Source: Scolanthus callimorphus (taxonomy: Eukaryota > Cnidaria > Anthozoa > Actiniaria > Edwardsiidae). From it: a DNA stretch of 64,000 nt. Each line of letters starts with the position of its first letter. Within the stretch, counting starts at the first letter, position 1. A program made the position numbers and the translations under genes. Shown piece after piece: positions 45,701 to 55,000 of this stretch. A model generated the notes under the pieces. It was not told where the DNA came from. It searched no databases and worked only from the letters and a program-made list of their open reading frames with translations. Where the stretch lies: NCBI GenBank assembly GCA_033964015.1, contig CM066923.1:22697086-22761085 (forward strand). The letters are read 5' to 3'.

Positions 45701-46414
45701 AATTTATCCCAAACAATAATCCCCTACGCCTTAGTGATTCTTATTCAGGTTTGGCTGGTACTTTGATTTGTGAATAATTTGCCAAAATTAGATTGCTAGG
45801 TCGTGAAAGTGAATGTTACAATGCTTTTTAATTGAAACATAGAAATAAAACTAGATCAAGTATGTGATCAGTGTCAGCATTTGGATTACCAGCAGAGGTT
45901 CACACTTTTTCAATTTCATTTTATGAATTTCATTTTATGGGAAGAATTGCTAGGTCGTTGGAAAAACGGACGAAACTGTCCTGATGAAATTAGAAACATT
46001 ATGGTGGGGACTTCCACAGAAAAATTCCCATGACAAACGAATGTGAAGTGATTGGAATTTGAATATTTGTATATGGGAAAGCACACCCATTCTTCTGTCC
46101 TGGGAAATTCAACTTTTCTGGGTTTCTGCAGGAAGTCCCTGGGTTCTTAGAGTTGTCTCTGGTATCAAGGTGCACGATACCGGTTTCATTACAAGGTCTC
46201 GCAAAACAACAGAGCAAGAAGTCATGCTAGGACACCCACTGCGTGCTCTAAATGAATAGACTAATCAACAACCGCGCGCGCCTTACGGTTGTTCAATAAC
46301 AAACTTACCCGTGTCATCGCCAGCAGACACGATTCCAGGAGCCCTGAACACCAAGACTAGGAGAACTAAATACCGAAGATTATAGAGAAAGATGCCCTCC
46401 TTTTTGATCCTCAT
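33601..46414 (-). CDS. Gene B: secreted vWA protein with Cys/Thr modules and mucin-like tail, about 10 exons
   Basis: Exons in transcript order: 46414-46309, 44500-44339, 43951-43723, 41791-41658, 40938-40693, 39583-39495, 38543-38250, 36841-35872, then probably 34524-34500 and 33728-33635. Phases agree at every junction; total 2349 nt = 783 codons including stop. Product about 782 residues: signal peptide, acidic linker, vWA domain, Cys/Thr-rich module repeated about three times, long Ser/Thr/Pro mucin-like region and a basic tail. No transmembrane segment is evident, so a secreted matrix or mucus protein is likely. Exons 1-8 are well supported; the last two are tentative (skipping the 25-nt exon gives a different tail ending at 33601). 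A possible AATAAA lies at 33388-33383. Confidence 0.75.
33839..34352. repeat. 62-bp minisatellite with two inverse CCAAT boxes, about 8 units
   Basis: Unit starts GATTGGCTAAGTGTATTTAC and contains CCTGATTGGTCAGTTGTT. Directly upstream of the candidate last exon of gene B. Confidence 0.92.
34500..34524 (-). CDS. Gene B possible 25-nt micro-exon
   Basis: TTTTCAG|ATTTTG … AGAAG|GTATGT frames a 25-nt block that links phase 1 of exon 8 to phase 2 of the last exon and encodes DFVRRSHR. It is supported only by splice sites and phase closure (whole gene becomes 783 codons). If skipped, the last exon is read in another frame. Confidence 0.4.
34769..35028. repeat. 24-bp minisatellite, about 11 units
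   Basis: Unit GGCAATCTAGGCGTGAAAAA plus TGGC. Period is a multiple of 3, so long frames on both strands are repeat artefacts. Confidence 0.92.
35179..35453. mobile_element. MITE family 3, intact copy
   Basis: From TAGTATATACCAAATCAGTG to GGGGGATAGTTGTTAA. Internal hairpin between AACAACTATCGCC and GGGGGATAGTTGTT. Serves as the empty-site reference for the split copy at 27.1-27.7 kb. In the gene B intron downstream of exon 8. Confidence 0.75.
35872..36841 (-). CDS. Gene B exon 8, mucin-like Ser/Thr/Pro exon
   Basis: A 970-nt exon, acceptor GTTTAG|ATG, donor GGAG|GTACAG. Starts with a third Cys module (MITCTPSPSCYPPNMNSC, MMPMCQTVTSTLTSC). A long Ser/Thr/Pro tract follows, with 12-residue repeats of the form SESVSPSDTASP (36 bp per unit, about 36120-36420), then Thr/Val runs (IVTVTVTVTKTVIVTVTG). 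Such tracts are O-glycosylated stalks. Frames on the other strand and in the +1 frame are by-products of the 36-bp repeat. Confidence 0.8.
36120..36425 (-). repeat. 36-bp coding tandem repeat in gene B exon 8
   Basis: Plus-strand unit CTTGCGGTATCCGACGGAGA plus AACAGACTCTGAAGGG, about eight units; on minus it encodes SPSDTASPSESV repeats. Copy number probably varies between alleles. Confidence 0.88.
36991..37563. repeat. 570-bp TIR repeat, copy 1
   Basis: Ends TATAGGCGAGTTCCA and (inverse) TATAGGCCGATTCCA. About 80 to 90 percent alike by eye to 54134-54688, for example AAAAGGATCGGTTCTGAATA. Lies just upstream of gene B exon 8. Confidence 0.8.
38250..38543 (-). CDS. Gene B exon 7, Cys/Thr-rich modules
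   Basis: Phase 0-0 exon after TATCAG|GTG and before AAG|GTAGGC. Encodes VPTCIMIPPRQPCTPITTTC, then TTTSLSTCTPTQTCYPATC, MVQQSTPCNATTTTCYRT and TVTCTATTTK. Two tandem units of 'C-T-P-T-x-T-C-Y-P … C-x-M … C-x(5)-T-T-C' are visible. A tRNA-derived SINE ends close upstream of its acceptor. The last part of the exon has a degraded duplicate at 38186-38223. Confidence 0.75.
38560..38812 (-). repeat. tRNA-derived SINE (family S2)
   Basis: Minus strand: A box TTAGCCTAGTGGTAGAG at about 38792-38776 and B box GGGGGCTCAAACC at 38750-38738, then a body with AAGGACGTAAAACCGTAGGT. This layout is typical of invertebrate tRNA-derived SINEs. The 3' end is unclear. It sits just upstream of gene B exon 7. Confidence 0.7.
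39495..39583 (-). CDS. Gene B exon 6, Cys/Thr-rich module 1
   Basis: Short exon between TTTGCAG|CA and AAG|GTGCGA; phase 1 in, phase 0 out. Encodes PYPIRPTRPTESVCTSTPPS then CTPTETCYPK. The CTPTxTCYP motif recurs in exon 7 and, altered, in exon 8. Not a domain I can name. Confidence 0.65.
40693..40938 (-). CDS. Gene B exon 5, vWA domain part 3
   Basis: Acceptor TTGCAG|GATC, donor CCCC|GTAAGT. Encodes STTGRTVPINWNAALIGPLE, then NVTIFCVAIG, NQLNWIAGDRSRVFS and MGKTICPKIIP. This is the end of a vWA fold (I-x-V-A-I-G, then a helix and a closing Cys). It is hidden from simple ORF scanning because it has no internal Met. Confidence 0.85.
41003..41296. mobile_element. C-rich repeat element, second copy
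   Basis: Same ends (GGCTGATTGCATTT … AAAAATGCAATCAGC) and the same CCCCTGGAATTTCC units as 42130-42475, missing one unit. In the gene B intron between exons 4 and 5. Confidence 0.8.
41658..41791 (-). CDS. Gene B exon 4, vWA domain part 2
   Basis: Acceptor GAACAG|GATGG, donor GACG|GTAATT. Encodes MEYEGEFSRTDMAVKEAKEV, then VPKVFLLLGDGRLDG. FSRTDMA holds the MIDAS Thr and LLGDGRLDG the third-motif Asp, so all three metal-ligand motifs of this vWA are kept. Phase 2 in, phase 1 out, matching its neighbours. Confidence 0.85.
41897..42089. mobile_element. MITE family 2, copy 3
   Basis: Same ends and interior as the copies near 14.7 and 16.6 kb. It is followed by the companion palindromic block, which is interrupted by the C-rich element at 42130-42475. 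In the gene B intron next to exon 4. Confidence 0.85.
42130..42475. mobile_element. C-rich repeat element, copy with AAT duplication
   Basis: Ends GGCTGATTGCATTTTTAAAC and its inverse (…AAAAATGCAATCAGCC). Interior is made of variants of CCCCTCCCCTGGAATTTCCA. Comparison with the uninterrupted block at 16.5 kb (GTCAATAGCCC) shows insertion with a 3-bp AAT duplication (42127-42129, 42476-42478). Confidence 0.8.
42530..42720. mobile_element. MITE family 4 (CTTGGGCGTAATG ends), copy 1
   Basis: ACCTCCTTGGCTTGGGCGTA at left pairs with (inverse) GGCCTCGGCTTGGGCGTAAT at right; arms about 70 bp including CACGTGGCATTCCCATGAGT. Second copy at 47545-47728. Confidence 0.8.
42769..42838. repeat. 22-bp tandem repeat
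   Basis: GGTCTAAGGTTAAGTTCGTCAA repeated about three times, last unit diverged. Confidence 0.75.
43723..43951 (-). CDS. Gene B exon 3, vWA domain part 1 with intact MIDAS
   Basis: Acceptor CTGCAG|AA, donor GACAG|GTAAGT (in phase 1, out phase 2). Encodes EGCHNALDLCLVMDSSYSIS, then GWRTAIVAAKQLVDGL and VHVSVMKFSTDV. DSSYS is an intact DxSxS motif in the right place after the first beta strand. Confidence 0.88.
44071..44216. mobile_element. MITE with 37-bp inverted ends
   Basis: ATTCGCCTTTGTCACACGGC … GCCGTGTGACAAAGGCGAAT, arms of about 37 bp with one mismatch. It lies between gene B exons 2 and 3. Confidence 0.82.
44339..44500 (-). CDS. Gene B exon 2, acidic linker
   Basis: Phase 1-1 exon of 162 nt between TTTCAG and CG|GTACG. 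Encodes DDNYEVEVEPLPSTDLHQYN and onward to PDSPPGKN, with no Cys and many acidic and Pro residues. It joins the signal peptide to the vWA domain. No known domain recognised. Confidence 0.65.
44961..45061 (-). repeat. SINE S1, 5'-truncated copy
   Basis: Matches the body of the SINE at 23881-23974 in reverse orientation over about 100 bp, including AATGCTCACTGGCACTTAGA. It stops just short of the tRNA-like head, as expected for incomplete reverse transcription. Intron of gene B. Confidence 0.78.
46010..46140. repeat. GGGAAATTCAGCTTTTCC palindromic repeat, worn copy
   Basis: GTCCTGGGAAATTCAACTTT and GGGTTTCTGCAGGAA match the right half of the copies at 4.0 and 59.4 kb. First intron of gene B. 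Confidence 0.55.
46309..46414 (-). CDS. Gene B exon 1, signal peptide
   Basis: ATG at 46414 gives MRIKKEGIFLYNLRYLVLLV, then LVFRAPGIVSAGDDT: basic start, Leu/Val core, cleavage likely after VSA. An in-frame ATG further upstream (46492) would bury the signal, so the inner Met is preferred. Donor ACGG|GTAAGT, phase 1. Confidence 0.75.
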
Positions 46415-47544
46415 CTTTCTCGTAAAATCCCTCAGCGGTGGCAGGAAATCTAGAATAGAAGGTGACACATTTGGGAAGACCGTTCCTCCCACTTTATAAC
46501 GTAAGATTTCGAAGATTGCTATTCCTTATCGTTGATTTGCTGTTTTGATAATGGGTAACGCCCCTGTATGTATTCAATGTCCAAAGGGGGCAATAAATCG
46601 ATGATATCATAGGCTGTGTCCGGGGTTTGCCTTAAGGGATAAATGAAACTGAATACTACTAAAATTCGAGTGTAGTAGTAAATGTTGACGTTTTGTAGAC
46701 AACCTTTTAAAAATAATAATAAATGTTTATTTCAAACGATCAGGTGCTGGATTGTTCGACAAAAATAATATCCCTAATTTAATTTACATTGGTAAGAGAC
46801 ATTTTACCAAATGATTCTTTGTCTTCTTCTTCTTGATCCCTTCCTCTTTAAATCCAACCTCCTTCAGAAATAAAGATTCTTGTGAGTAATTAACACATAT
46901 TGATATTTGTTCATTGTCAATTATCAATTGCAAGCAAACATTGAAAAACAATTAACAGATCTAGAAGAGTAAACTGCTTACCTTTCGAAGACAGAGAACC
47001 AAATGTGTATCAAAAACGAACGAAGCGTGTGATTGAAAGCAGGTCAACAAGATTAGGAAATCTTATTTTGTGACAGACGCCAAGCTCGAGATTTGCTTGG
47101 GTTACTTCTTGTCAATACTCCAGCAAAGCGAATTGAGGAGTCTATGTAATGGTCGAAAGGGAAAGATTCTAACCAACGGGAATCAAAGAGACAGTGGCGA
47201 TGATGCGTGAGAACTACAGACTGTTAAAGACTTGAATCAAGCTTCGCTGGATTATAGTGTGTTCACACTAGGGCTTAAACAGGTTCCCACTAAACATTTT
47301 ATTTCGTCAATTTGCACCTCCTGTGAAACTACAAATCTGTCAATGTGTCGTTTGCCTTCAATAATATCTACTGTGACAACATCTGAGCGAAATTACACCT
47401 GAGGTTTAAAGTTATTGAGTTCTGGATATTTAATGAAACATGTTTACATGACGCGTGTGAACGTACTATTAGAGTCAGTGCATTTATTGTCAACAAATTA
47501 TTAAATTTATTAAACTGAATCTTAGTTACACATCTCAGTTAATA

Positions 47545-47728
47545 AACCTCCTCGGCTTGGGCGTAATGTTTTCCCAGTTCAGATCACATGGCATTCATTT
47601 GAATAATCTTTCTTTGTTTTGGAATGCTTCCATATTCATATTCGGTGCGTAGCAGAAGAAGAAAAAAAGAATACTCATGGGAATCCACGTGATCTGAAAT
47701 GGTAAAACATTACACCCAAGCCGAGGTC
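47545..47728. mobile_element. MITE family 4, copy 2
   Basis: Same ends (ACCTCCTCGGCTTGGGCGTA) and interior (AAGAATACTCATGGGAAT) as 42530-42720. Intergenic between genes A and B. Confidence 0.8.
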
Positions 47729-47887
47729 TATTGGCGTCAAAAATATGATTTTTATCAAATTTATAATATGATTAATCGTACTATTAAGGTCAGTGCATTT
47801 ATTGTCAACAAATTCATTTGCATTTATTAAATTGAGTCTTTGCTATATACATCTTAGTTAATTGGCGTCAAATTTAAAATATGATTA

Positions 47888-48171
47888 CCACCGTATGCAT
47901 TGCTACGCGACCTCAAAATTCACTTTTGCGATTGGTGATTCGCAGCAAAGGAATTGTAATGTCAATTTTCTTGAGTCAGTAAGTTTTAATTAAAATAATT
48001 CTAGGCCAGAAAGCCAAAGGATAGCTTTCAATAATCTTAGTCGATTTTGCAATCAATGTCGACCCACTGAAGTAACTGAATCAAACGTGTCGGTTTTGAT
48101 TGACGGCTAAAAATCGCCAATCGTCCATCGCATCAGTCAATTTGTAGGTCGCGTAGCAATGCATGCAGTGG
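47888..48171. mobile_element. MITE family 5 (CCACCGTATGCATTGC ends), copy 1
   Basis: Ends CCACCGTATGCATTGCTACG and (inverse) CCACTGCATGCATTGCTACG. The left arm continues CGACCTCAAAATTCA. Interior CGACCCACTGAAG and GCTAAAAATCGCC shared with 63329-63584. In the 3' flank of gene A. Confidence 0.82.
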
Positions 48172-48850
48172 TAATCTGAAGAGAAAGTCTCCTATTAAGA
48201 TTGCAAAAAGAAACAATAACGTCTTGTTACTTACAACTTCATCTTTTCCATTTTGTCACTCTTTTTTCGTTTTTTATTCAATTCCTGTAGTTTGTAGTCA
48301 CAAGGAAGCAATCATCCGACCAGAATACAAACAGTTTTACAGTCTTTTAAGAAGTTTAAAAACTTTTAAAATATCGTTTTTCGTCCGGGCATGTTTAATC
48401 TTTAAGATGGTTTTGTGACTGATGCTCCTTAGAAACCCTTACTAGGACCGTACAAGCTCAAAAGGGGCCCTTAAGAAGGTCGAAATAAGTTTTCAATAAT
48501 TGCGCACTATTGAGTCAAATAAGTTTATTTTAACAGAAAACATGAATTTTTAAAAAATTTTCTGTCATTTTAGATAAAATTCGCAAACAAATATATAGGA
48601 TTTGAACTAATTACAATTAAACTTATATCCCGCGCAATGAACGTGCCAAAAAAATCAAACGAACTGCACCAAGCGCTACTTTGCACGCGCCAATCGTTTA
48701 TACAATGGATAATGAAAAGAGCGCGCATTGAATCTCGTGCGTGCTATCAAAACTATTTCGAGCCTCCTTAAATAGTAAAAGTATATCCGGTGCTTATCTT
48801 CTTCGAGGTACAATGTTGCGACAAGGAACAAACTGCCTTTTAGCAGCTCT

Positions 48851-49017
48851 TCAAACAATCTTGTAGATGAAACTGGAATCTCCAAAACCAACACAATTGT
48901 CTGCCATGTTATCAGCACATCGCTTGTTGCCCACCGTGATACAATCGGCTGCATCTGATTGGGAAGGGTTTTTAAAGAGGGTACGTTCATCAGCTATGTT
49001 GACAGACGAGCAGACAC
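48851..49017 (-). CDS. Gene A last exon, second half of Cys-rich domain 2
   Basis: Acceptor TTACTAG|GT in phase 1. Encodes GVCSSVNIADERTLFKNPSQ, then CITVGNKRCADNMADNC and SFIYKIV with TGA at 48851-48853. It aligns with exon 5 (RCVDN…C…YVYKLV versus RCADN…C…FIYKIV), so it completes exon 6. The usual CWSG has become CSSV. It was found only by looking for the missing half-domain. Confidence 0.75.
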
Positions 49018-52000
49018 CTAGTAAAGAAGGACGAAATTAGCCTCGGGTTTGGCGCAACTGATGATGCATATGTAAAAGTCAAATGTCACTTGTGATTTTT
49101 GTTGCATTTGTCGCGGCGATTTTTCTTTTGCGAGTTGCAATTTCAACTCTCTAGTGTAAACAAGATGCAAATCCCGTGCGATTTCTTCGCTCTCTTTTCT
49201 ACAAATCGCGTCAAGTTGCAAAGAGTTTCGACCATGTTTGAAATCTCCGCGACATCACGCGACAAAAATTTTCCTGGACATAAATACGGGGTCTATCGGA
49301 ATAAGGGTGTACCTTTTGGTTTGAACGGAGCGCCACTGATTTTCCTGCGCACTATGAATGCATACGGGTTTTATTGGACTACGGGTGCATCCTTTAGGGT
49401 GAAAGTAGCGCCACTGATTTTGCTGAACACTTTGCATGTAAACGGGCTCTATAGGGGTTCTATAGGACTAAGGGTGTACCCTTTGGTATGAAAGGAGCGC
49501 CACTGATTTTCTGGGACACTTTTCATGTATACGGGTTCTATAGGGCTAAGGGTGTGCCCTTTGGCTAAAAGAGAGCGCCACTGATTTTCCATCAAATGTA
49601 CACTATGCATTACGGGTTCTATCGGACTAAGAGTGTCCACCCTTTGACACGAAGGAAGTGAGCCTGATTTTTCACCAAATGGACAATATGCATATATACG
49701 AGTTCCTAACGGATTAATCCTTCGGCACGAAGGGAGCTCCACTGATTTTCAACCAAATGTATACTATGTATTTATAGGGTTCTGGATTAAGGGTATTCAA
49801 TTTCAATTTTTGCATGGATCATTTCCTAAACTCAAGAGCGGCACAAAATAGGAAAGAGAAACAACAGCAAAAAAAAAATAAAAAACAATGAATATCTCAC
49901 CAAAGTCTGATATAGCGAAGAACGTGGATAGTTTTTGGTCTGCTTTTCTTGCACACCTCGCTACCACATCCCCCAAGTACTCAGGCCACTTTCCCCAACC
50001 AACAGATCGGTGACTAAACAGATTGGTGCCATTTTGATCCCTGTCCGACGAGAGTATGGACCCGGGGATGGGGCTTTGAGTGCTGTTCTTGAAGCACCCG
50101 ACCTTTTCGTACTTAACTCCGTCGTCCATCCGGTTTGCTGAGAGAAGGAATATCAAATGAGCAATTCATACTTTCCAGGACAATACAACAGTTTTAAATT
50201 CCAACAGAAAGGTTTTAAAGGCCCATAGTCAACCGGGGACCTTTGCGCTTTGTTTTCAATTGGATCTATTGTTATTCAACAGCTGCGATTGGCTGATATT
50301 GTAGGTCCCAAAGGGGTTCCTATTGTTCTTTGCATTTCACAAGTTCAAACTGAAAATTTGCATCGAATTTTCAACTACGTGTTATTCTTGTGAGCCTGCA
50401 ATGCGGCTTGGGTGGTTTTGGGCCTTTAAATTGTAAGTTTGCTCTTCTATTTGTGCAGGTAATATACCAACACGAGACAGCGTGTTTCATCCAAACGCTG
50501 CGATCTGGGTTAGAAAAATTAGCAAAATTCTGGGCGTTTTCAAATCCTGATAAAAAACACTCTCAAGTTTTATAAGTGAGTTTGAGAAAGTATAGATTTA
50601 GCTCGATTAGGGACCGTTCATTTTTATCAGGGAGGGGGGGCTGGTGGAAATGAGGGGGGGGTGTCACCCAAAAAAATACGGCCTCAAAGGGGGGGGGGGG
50701 GGTCACCCAAAAAATACGCCACTAAAGGGGGGGGTCACCCAAAAAAATACAAGCACATAACAGGGAGGAAACGAAAAGTTTGTATTTTTACAGCATGCAG
50801 TGTTTGTTACACTCAATACTTAATAAAAATTTCGGCGCGCTTCGCGCGCATGCAGAATTTAACATATAATATGCACTGATAGGCCTGCCGGGCAGTCTCT
50901 ATGTTTGAAAGAACACACCTAAGGTTAGCGTGAGTTCAACGTTTAGTCATTTGGGCTAAACGTTAATTTCTTCATTTGCGGAGCGCATGAAAAATATTAC
51001 CTAAAGGCTCAGGAGCCCTTCACTAGGAGCATTCATATAACCTATATAATTAGCGTATTTCCTGGGCTCCTGACAGGCTTTGGTTACTATACACAAAAAA
51101 ACATCTACCCTTTTTCTGAGGCTTGATGAAATGCGGTTATCAAAAGTTGGGCGCGCTTCGCGCGCAAAGATTATGTGACCCCCTCTTTATGTAAAATGTC
51201 TTCTACTAGGTCTAATAGGGGACCTGAGGTGAGTGTAACGAAAACGCTTAATAGTTCTAAGGGGGGATCGGTTCCTTAGCTTTGACATAAGTAAAAAAAA
51301 ACCTTAAGAAGAATGAGACTGCATCACTTAGGCAAGAGTCTATCTTACAGGGCAAGCATTTATAAGGGGGGGGGGGGGGGGCACCAGAAAAAATACATTG
51401 GATTTTGGGGGGCCACCTAAAAAAATACGGACATGAAAGGGGGGCCACCCAAAACAATACAGGGTCTCCGCTCATTTCCACCAGCCCCCCCTCCCTGATA
51501 AAAAATGAACGGTCCCTTATATGTAAAACTAAGGCCTAGTACATACGCCGCTCTTTTCATGAGCCGATCCTAATGTAAAATCTCAATAAAACAATGTTTT
51601 TTGTCCATCTCTCGTCTGGTTGTAGCTTAAACTATTCTAAATCAAACCGGGATTGTAGAATCGATTTCAACGCCGCGAGTTTCGAGTATTTCATGGTAAC
51701 AGTTTGGTACGGCTCAATGATAAGAGCGGCGTATGTACTAGGCCTAAGCTGGACAGAAATTTAATTAATGTCACATAAAGCCCGATTTGTTCTGAGAGGT
51801 CCAAAACAAAATATTTCCTCACGGGTCCAAATCTATAAACTTTTACAATCGCATTTGAAGAAAACGGCACAATTTTGTTACCCGGTGGTCTTGGTCTGTC
51901 TTTTGATATCGTCAAGGGTTCTTTGGCTGTTGAAAAGTTAAGAAATGAAAGATTTAAAATTGATTACGATATTATGAATACTGGAGTCATTTTTCGCATT

Positions 52001-55000
52001 GACCGCACCCTTGTAGAAAATCACTTGCAATTTACATATCAAATAAGCTTACTTACATTTATCAATAACCTTGCTTAGTTCTTGTTGTTAAAAAGAAAGA
52101 AAAGGAAAAAATGTTAAAAAAGAAAAGCCAACTTATTTCTATGCGAAAGAGAAGCTGATGAAAAATAATCACTTCAGACCGTACAATATAAATATTGGAC
52201 GGATTTATTTTCGGACACTATTTTTGGCTGAAATTTACTAGCCTGTGTACATCCGCTACTAACCTACAAGAGGATTAGTAGCGTCTGTGAAATCCCGTTA
52301 CTAATCGTGTTCAGGTCACGCAATGAAAAATAAATTTGCATAATAAGTTACAGTCAAAAAAACATGTAGCGTTCCCCGCTAGAGTTGAATATTCAATTCA
52401 CTATTCCATTGCTGATTTCATTATTCAATCCAAATGCATTTTTCAGTTCAATATTAAAAATATCATAGCTTTTGCAAATCGAAACTCGCTTTTTGTCTAC
52501 GATTCCATGACAACCCACGTTCTCTTTTGCACTTTGACGCCTGTGTGTCTGTTCTCGAAACATTCTGCACGCTTTTTGCTCCAAAAGGGCGTGCGTTGCC
52601 ACAGAATCGTTTTAAATTTGCAACGGCTATAACGTGATCGTGAGCCAATCAGGAACGAGTCCCCGAGTCCTGGAGAAGGGATTGCGTGACTGAACACGAT
52701 TAGCAACGGGATTTCACAGACGCTACTAATCCTCTTGTAGGTTAGTAGCGAATGTACACAGGCTAAAATTTACCTCATCTGACCTTTTTTTGCAAGTAAT
52801 GTAGAATAATTGAGAGTAATTGTAGATATTAATAAAAAATAAATCACTTATAGTGTGTAAATTCGCTTATGAACTATGATCAAATGCAAGTCACTATGTT
52901 TGCCAGAAGCCCATTAACAGGAGCCTGCATCACCACTAGACCCATATCTGTTAATGCGGCTTAATAAAATCTTATAGTTAGCAGGAAGAGTTTGGGAAGA
53001 ATTACTCGAAAAACTGACTGAGATATGAATTTTCAAAACTTAGCTTTCTGGTCTATTTTGTACAAAGAAATGTGTGGGCAAAAACATAAAAACGAGGCTG
53101 GCGCATCGATGCGCTACCATCATACATTTTATTGTAAAAATAATCAATTTAAAAAAAATATATCTCGGCCAGTATTCAACCAATCTTCACCAAACCTTGC
53201 AGTTTTACTAATACGGATGTGCTGAATTGGATACTTGACTTCGTTTCTTGGTAATAAAATATCATTAACCAATTTTAACGCCATATGGGTCTATTGGAGG
53301 GTGTCCGAAGCATAAGGATTTTCAGAGTGTTGACCAATTTAACAATCTTCCCTAGTTGAGTGGATTTCGGCGGATTCATCATGTTGGGCTCAATAAAGGA
53401 GCCGTGTCACGATATTAGCACACTTTTGGTGATGCAAAAACATAAAAAATATCCAAAGAACTTATGGATAGCCAAAATACTAGTCCTATCATGATTTTAG
53501 GCTCCATGGACCTAATACAGAGCGAATCGAAACAGATTGCAACAATGTACGGAGTTTTTGAAATCTTGTTTGGATGAACAGTTTCCAAAGTTTCCAGCTA
53601 AATCAAAATTTGTATGAAAATTACATACAAATTTAGAGCTGTATTTACAAATTCATTCATATAACCGTGACAAAGCCCCTTTAAGCTATAAAATACACTT
53701 TAAGGATGATCTTAGCTCCGACAATGTTCGAATCTGCCCCGCTTTTCACACCGAGGCACTTCAAATAGATGCTTTTCCAAAGTGGCCGCCGATTTTTGTT
53801 ATATATGAACACCAGCACTAGAATACACATCATCTCTTTAGTAAAACAAAATTTCGCTTCATAAATATCCAATGTCTTCCGAGAAAACGAACGTTGAAAA
53901 TTTGAAAATTTACAGACGTTTGTATAAAATGCGTCATACCCCCAGTCATACAAATATCCGTAAAATTGTCAATTTTCAGACTATCCTTTCTCAGCCGACA
54001 TGGCATTTGGCATAAGGAAACTTTAAAGTAGTACTAATGTGAGGATACTCGTTCTAGCGCCAGTATTTGTTTTTCAATCAGTTTAATTTAATTAAGAAAT
54101 GTGAATTTGCGGCGGCCATTTTGGAAAAGGGTCTATAGGTGAGTTCCACTGTTTACGTTGACTAATTTGCACAAGCATCAACCAGAATCAGGCATTCCAA
54201 CGCCGTTGCAAAAGGATCGGTTCTGAATATCAATAAATGGTGACAAATGGAATATAAGTAGAAAATCTCAGCTCGATATATTGTGTAATAAGCGCACGGC
54301 GCGAAGTTTGAACTGCAGAAAATGTACGGGCTAATGAGCTTTTTGCCCCCAGTAACTGAGGCATTTTAATTAAAAACCCTTTAAGCTATAATAACAAATC
54401 CGTCAGAACTAGTTTATTACCGTTCGCAGGATATTTTTCATCACTGACTTGTTTTCGGCATATTTTTAAGACTTATTGCGTTTTTTCAAAGTACTCATTA
54501 GTCCGTACATTTTCTGTAAATTGAACTTCGCATCACTCGCTTTCAATAAAAGATATCGAGTTCAATTTTTCTAGCCATGTTTAATTTGCCTCACTATATT
54601 GATATTCAGACCATATCATTTTGTAACCTCGCCGGAACGTGTAGAGAGAAAAATATGTAAACAATGACGTCACCTGGAATCGGCCTATTGAACCACTCAG
54701 GAGGCAGAGGTTTCTCCTGCAGTCAAGATGATTTACTTACGTTTATCGGCGGACTCAGTAACAAGCTTATAGACATAGTTGGCGCCTTTCTCTCCACAGC
54801 ATGCACTTTTTGTTTGCACGTTACACGGGGCGAACTCGTTATCCACACACCTCGTAGACATGCCATACTCCTCATACTTATTCGCAACATCCTGTCCGGA
54901 CCAGCATTGGCCTGACAACAAATACACAACAGGAATGTAGTAATCGCATATATAACATATATTTATATTGCAAGGCCTGACATAACAGGAACGTAGCAAT

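Larger units (their letters stand above)
46415..48850. other. Region between genes A and B
   Basis: Holds MITE family 4 and family 5 copies plus AT-rich unique DNA. A possible gene A poly(A) signal AATAAA lies on minus at 48529-48524, about 320 bp after the stop. Confidence 0.5.

Noticed and set aside
46415..46492. Upstream ATG extension of gene B exon 1
   Set aside because: It would place 26 residues before the hydrophobic signal core; the inner Met gives a standard signal peptide.
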